DNA from: Bettongia penicillata ogilbyi
Lineage: Eukaryota > Chordata > Mammalia > Diprotodontia > Potoroidae
Length of the DNA: 64,000 bases
Direction: 5' to 3'
Assembly (NCBI GenBank): GCA_023548195.1
Contig: JAJHZJ010000023.1
Location: 651,636-715,635 of the forward strand
The position numbers were made by a program, and so were the translations under genes. Positions 59,909 through 64,000 of the stretch are shown piece by piece. How positions within the stretch are numbered: the stretch's first letter is position 1; every line of letters begins with the position of its first letter. The notes below the pieces were generated by a model, which ran no database searches, was not told where the DNA came from, and worked only from the letters and a program-made list of their open reading frames with translations.

Positions 59909-60390
59909 CCAGGGATTTCCCATGATCTCTTTGCCAGTGGGGCTGGGGAAGCCTATGGACCCCTTCCAAGAATCAGGTTTTTATGCCATCCACATCCAGA
60001 GAAAGAACTTATGCAATCGTATGGAAGGCAGAATGAACCAGACTGTTTTCTCTTGTGTTATGTTTTGTTTTGTGATAGTTTTTCTCATGGTTTCTCCCAT
60101 TTGTTTTAATTCTTCTATGCAACATGACTAATGCAAAAACGTGTTTAATAAGAATGTATGTGTGGAACCCATATAGGATTGCATATGGGGGGAGAAAGGG
60201 GGAGAAAAATTGAATACTTAGAGAAGTGATTGTTGAAAACTGAAAACAAATTCATTTAAAAAAGAATCATGTTTTTAAATGCATAAAATATATGATTATA
60301 AAGGAAACCTACTGTATTGAAATGTTATCAATTTAAAAAAAAAATCCAAGTTGAGAGTCCCTTCCTGAGAGGAAGTGAAAAATCCTCCTT
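59909..60390 (+). mobile_element. hAT MITE interrupted by an L1 3' end
   Basis: Left half: ggggaagcctatggacccct. Right half: gtttttaaatgcataaaata, ggaaacctactgtattgaaa, ttgagagtcccttcc. Together they form one TTCTTAACC-type MITE, split by the insertion at 59,984-60,261. Confidence 0.65.
59984..60261 (+). mobile_element. Short L1 3'-end insertion with target-site duplication
   Basis: aagaatcaggttttta (59,968-59,983) and aagaatcatgttttta (60,262-60,277) flank it, 15 of 16 bases equal. The interior (ccacatccagagaaagaact, tctcatggtttctcccattt, aacatgactaatg) is L1 3' UTR, closely matching 2,678-2,940. Confidence 0.75.
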
Positions 60391-60439
60391 ATCCCTCTGA
60401 GGAGGACTTGGTTCTGGTGCTCACTGCAGTTTAGGTACC

Positions 60440-60655
60440 TAAGCAGCTAAGATACAGCTGGACTTGGGATAGGAAGCCCTGAGTTTGAATTCTGCCTCAG
60501 AAACTAGCTGTGTGACCTTGGGAAAGTCACACAACCTGTATATGCTTCAGTTTCCTTATCTGTAAAAAAAAAAAAAGGGGGGGGGAGGTGGGGAGATTGG
60601 ACTTTTGATGTCTAAGGTCCCTTCCAGCTTTAAATCTATGATCCTAAGACACGAT
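60440..60655 (+). repeat. tRNA/CORE-SINE with A-run and G-run
   Basis: cctgagtttgaattctgcct, gtgtgaccttgggaaagtca, cagtttccttatctgtaaaa, then an A run followed by a G run at about 60,565-60,586 and aaggtcccttccagctttaa. Confidence 0.7.
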
Positions 60656-60991
60656 TCCACCTTTGGACTGAGTCTTTAAAAGGGGGCTAGCTATACAGAC
60701 TCCATAAGACTAGAGATGGGGAGCCTGGGCAGAAGGGAGAAGGGATACCCATAGACACTGCGTCAGTTTCCTGGAGTGAGGCTGCTGGAATTGAAGGGGA
60801 GGGGATGAGCTGGGGAAGGATAACAAAGGAATTCCTAGATCAAAGGGAAGAGTTCTTGGAGTAAGCCACCAATCTGAGAAGCAACAAGACATTGAGTCAC
60901 GATGATAATGAGAAAAGCTAGACTTGATCTTTTACTGGTCCTATGGACTATGTTCAGTCCAGGGGAAAGAAGTCACTAGTGAACACTAATT

Positions 60992-61435
60992 CTTTCTCCT
61001 TGAGGGGGCCCACCCAGGGTACTGCTGTAAGTCGGAAGAACTATACAGGTCCCTGGGAAGCAGCAGCCGACCAGAGGGGGGTGTGCTTGACTCTACAACC
61101 CCAAAATACTTTCCCCTTGTTGGGGGAAGGCCCATTTAGGGTAGTGCTATAAGTCTAGAAGACTGTATAGGTACCTGGGAGGCAGATGCCCACCGGAAAG
61201 GGGGTGGTACTTGACTCTCTAGCAACCCAGAGTGCTTTCCCCTTTTTTGCGGGGGGGGGGCGACTCAGAATAGTACTGTAAGTCAGGAATATTGTATAGG
61301 TCTCTGGGAGATAGAAGCCCACCAAAGAGGGGGGAGGTTACTTGATTCTCTAACAACCTTATTTTCCCCTTGCAGGGTTGTCCCCACCCACTGTAATACT
61401 GATAGTATGAAGGGCTGTACAGGTTTAGGGAGAAG
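60992..61435. repeat. Minisatellite-like tandem array, 117-127-bp unit, about 3.6 copies
   Basis: Unit starts: 60,992 (ctttctccttgagggggccc), 61,109 (ctttccccttgttgggggaa), 61,235 (ctttccccttttttgcgggg) and 61,362 (ttttccccttgcagggttgt). Each unit carries in order: tactgctgtaagtc-type, tatacaggtccctggga-type, gcccacc-type and cttgactct-type blocks. By eye units share roughly 75-80%. Confidence 0.85.
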
Positions 61436-61977
61436 GTGGAGATGAGTTCAGACACTAGTCCTTTGTATTTTCTAAGGTGAAATCAAACCCATCCTTTATT
61501 CCAAATTTTGTTAACTTATATGCTTGCATGGGAATTGAGAACCCTTTCAGGCATGAGCCCAAAACTGGTACCAAGAAAAACTTCAGTGGAGGTGCAAAAC
61601 ATACCAACTTCTAAGATTTCCAGGTGAAAATATAGATGAGGACATGAGCCATAAAGACTATCAGAGAAAATTCCCTAAGACTGACCCCATTTTGGATGAG
61701 TTCAGGGTTGCAATTACACAGTCATAGATTGACCACCTTCACCTTCATTCTGAAATCAAAGCAATAACATTAGACAAGGAGGACCACAATGAAACTAATT
61801 CCTGAGAGCCACAGACCAAAGAAGTGGAGATGAAATGGTGGATGTTGAATGGGGCCAATATGAAGAAGACGTGTGGTGTTGCTAGCTTTCTGGTCTAAAT
61901 TAGAGATAGTCAAGATCCTCACGTATAAAGGACTCTGGGGAAAAGATGTGAGCACTTTCTAATACCGGGACTCCAAG

Positions 61978-63545
61978 AATCTCAGGGACTTCGGAAGTCA
62001 CCTAATCCAATGTGAGTCCATCAAACATCCAATGTCACTGAAACAATGACTCTTTACACTGCTGTAGAGAGCTTTAGGGTTTACAAAATGCTCTCCCCAC
62101 AATGATGCTGTAAATTAGGTGCAGGCAAGTAATCATTTAGTTTACCAATAAGGAAACTGAGGATTAGAGAGATAAAATGCCTCGGCCAGAGGCTCAAATT
62201 TGGTGAATGTCGGAGTGGGGATTCAAGCCCAGCCAGTGCCCTTTGCACTGCCCCTTAGCAACCAGGAGCTCACTATCTCAATGGGCAGGCAGTTCACTGC
62301 TGTTCACTGTTGCTCTAATGATTAGATAGCTCTTTCTAATATTGACCTGAAATCTGCCTCCCTATAATTTATACCATTGGCCTTAGCTCTGCCCTCTGGC
62401 GCTACACAGAATTAGTTTAATCTCTCTTCAGGATGACAGCTCTTAATGTACTGGAAGATGTCTGTCACCATCCCCTCCATTTACTCCCCTCGTCTTCTCC
62501 AGGTTCAATCCTAGGCCTTGGTAGGCGATGGTTTTAAATCCCCTCACTAGTCTGGTAATGTTGCTCTGGGTAGGTTTCAACTTATCAATGTCTCTTGAAA
62601 GGTGACGGCCAGAACGTAACATAATATTCCAAATATAGTCTGAACAAGACAGGAACACTACATGTCTCTTGATGGAGTCCCACAGCACGGTAGCTTTTTG
62701 GGCTGCCAGACTGTAGACCAGGCTCATATTGAATCTGAAGTCTTCTAGAACCCTAAAATCACTAAGAAAGAATCAAACTACCTAAACTGTCATTAACTCA
62801 GATCTCTCCAATCTGCTACCTGGGCAAATCTGAGTACAGGACTTTATATTCAGCCCCTTTAAATATCAGCTTCTTGTTTTTTGTCCATCAAATTCTGAGT
62901 CTGTCATCCACAATCAATAAGCATGTCATTTATCCAAATCATTGATAAAAAATGATGGATTTGACAAGGTTGAAGACTGGTTCCTGTAGTACTGCACAAC
63001 AGATTTGATTTTTTAGATACATTCTGAGTGAGGTCATTAAACCAGTTCCCTATCTACTTAACTATACCATCATCCAACCCCTATTTCTCCAACTTGTCCA
63101 CAAGGATGTTGGGAGAGATTCTGTCACAGGCTTTGCTAAAATCCAGACATGCCAATTCGTAGCATTCCCCTGATCTTGCATGATTTGTTCTTATGAACCC
63201 ACGATGGTTCCCAGTGATTACTACTTTCCCTCTCAATGTTCTGAAATGATTTGTTTAATAATCCGCTAGAGAATTTTGCCACGGATCAACATTCGCTTAA
63301 CTGGTCCAGAGCCTCTGAAATCCACCTTTATCCCCTTTTTGAAGATCAGAACCATATTTGCTTCTCTCTCCATGGTTCCTTAACAATTGCCAACATCTGT
63401 TTTGAGATGATGTCTGTACATTATTTCAGTACCCAGGAATGCTATTCATCTGAGTCTGATCTTGAATTCACTCATTTAGAGCAGCAGGTACTCCTTTATT
63501 ATCTCTCTCTCTTAATCATGTTTAGTCTACCTTTTCCATTTTGAA
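61978..63545 (-). repeat. Long CR1/L3-like LINE remnant with nested MIR
   Basis: + strand shows the reverse complement: ctcagggacttcggaagtca, atgtctcttgaaaggtgacg, aaaatgatggatttgacaag, ttgggagagattctgtcaca, aatccagacatgccaattcg and cttatgaacccacgatggtt. With the inserted SINE removed it is about 1.3 kb, the longest copy in the window, probably reaching into the reverse-transcriptase part. Confidence 0.6.
62040..62270 (-). repeat. MIR-like SINE inserted into the CR1/L3-like element
   Basis: tagtttaccaataaggaaac, tgaggattagagagataaaa and ggggattcaagcccagccag are the inverse of a MIR-type element; CR1/L3-like text resumes at about 62,266. Confidence 0.65.
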
Positions 63546-63699
63546 GGTAACTCTCAAGAGGGAAGACAGAAGCAAAACTTCCTCCAGATTGCAAATTCAC
63601 CAGCTAGGGACTTTAAACCCCAACTGCATATATCCTCCACAACAAGATCACATAAGCTTCCCACCAGCGTCCTTGTCTTTATTTAAAGTAACCACATCA

Positions 63700-63905
63700 G
63701 TCACTTACATTAATACAGAATTTACCAAGTACTTCACGAATATTATCTCATCTGAGCTTCACAACGACCCTTGGAAGTAAGTACTGCAAGCATAATTTTC
63801 CCCATTTTGTGGATGGGGAAACCAAGCCTGAGAGAGGCTAGTATGTGACAAAGCCAGGACTCTATAAGGTTACTCAGCCACGAACTCTTGTTTAGTTCAA
63901 AGTCC
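63700..63905 (-). repeat. MIR-like CORE-SINE, reverse orientation
   Basis: ttatctcatctgagcttcac, aacgacccttggaagtaagt, tgtggatggggaaaccaagc and tgacaaagccaggactctat are the inverse of a MIR element. Confidence 0.75.
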
Positions 63906-64000
63906 CAAAACCTTAAATTCTGATTCTTCCTCCCAACCCAAGGAATTTTTTACCCAAATACTTATTGAATGTTCAAAGCAGAGGGGTGTTATGATCCTGC

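Larger units (their letters stand above)
42509..64000. other. Probable PDZD4 intron 1
   Basis: No exon was recognised over 21.5 kb on either strand. The short first exon expected for PDZD4 was not found, so it is probably beyond 64,000. Stretches such as 42,520-43,890, 44,100-45,430 and 55,030-56,700 show no recognisable repeat or gene. Named repeats in this interval are listed separately. Confidence 0.6.

Noticed and set aside
42509..64000. A further gene in the interval after PDZD4 exon 2
   Set aside because: No frame had family resemblance. The expected next neighbour in human, L1CAM, has strong Ig/FN3 signatures, and none were seen.

Overview
This is vertebrate, and almost certainly marsupial, genomic DNA. 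Genes are split by GT-AG introns. The intervening DNA is full of mammalian repeats: CORE-SINE/MIR-like elements, tRNA-derived SINEs of the marsupial type, L1 3' ends, a half-L1 (HAL1-like) element, CR1/L3-like LINE pieces and palindromic hAT-like DNA transposons. Coding exons are close to eutherian proteins but clearly not identical. Gene order matches human Xq28: SRPK3 - IDH3G - SSR4 - PDZD4. All identifications come from reading the translated exons and from memory of the families; no database search was possible.

Layout. 1,054-2,241 (+): last four coding exons of SRPK3, with a polyadenylation signal near 2,600. 3,519-21,424 (-): complete IDH3G, 13 coding exons, 392 codons, including a 9-nt microexon (12,666-12,674). 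20,930-22,100: CpG island holding a divergent IDH3G/SSR4 promoter; the two start codons are about 410 bp apart. 21,837-26,540 (+): complete SSR4, 6 coding exons, 176 codons. 26,600-34,500: intergenic, repeats only. 35,934-42,508 (-): coding exons 2-8 of PDZD4 (746 codons; exon 1 not found). 42,509-64,000: interpreted as PDZD4 intron 1, with many transposon fragments, two imperfect tandem arrays (about 49.9-50.5 kb and 61.0-61.4 kb) and microsatellites.

Function. The genes do not form a pathway; they are old neighbours. SRPK3 is an SR-protein kinase, IDH3G a regulatory subunit of mitochondrial NAD-dependent isocitrate dehydrogenase, SSR4 the delta subunit of the ER translocon-associated protein complex, and PDZD4 a PDZ scaffold. 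IDH3G and SSR4 share a CpG-island promoter. SRPK3/IDH3G and SSR4/PDZD4 are convergent pairs.

I saw no unknown gene system. The most informative non-routine signals are: the IDH3G microexon; a lost splice donor in PDZD4 exon 2 with an in-frame upstream replacement, plus a second 6-codon loss in that exon (both relative to the human protein as I remember it); retrotransposon insertions with clear target-site duplications; and the two intronic tandem arrays.
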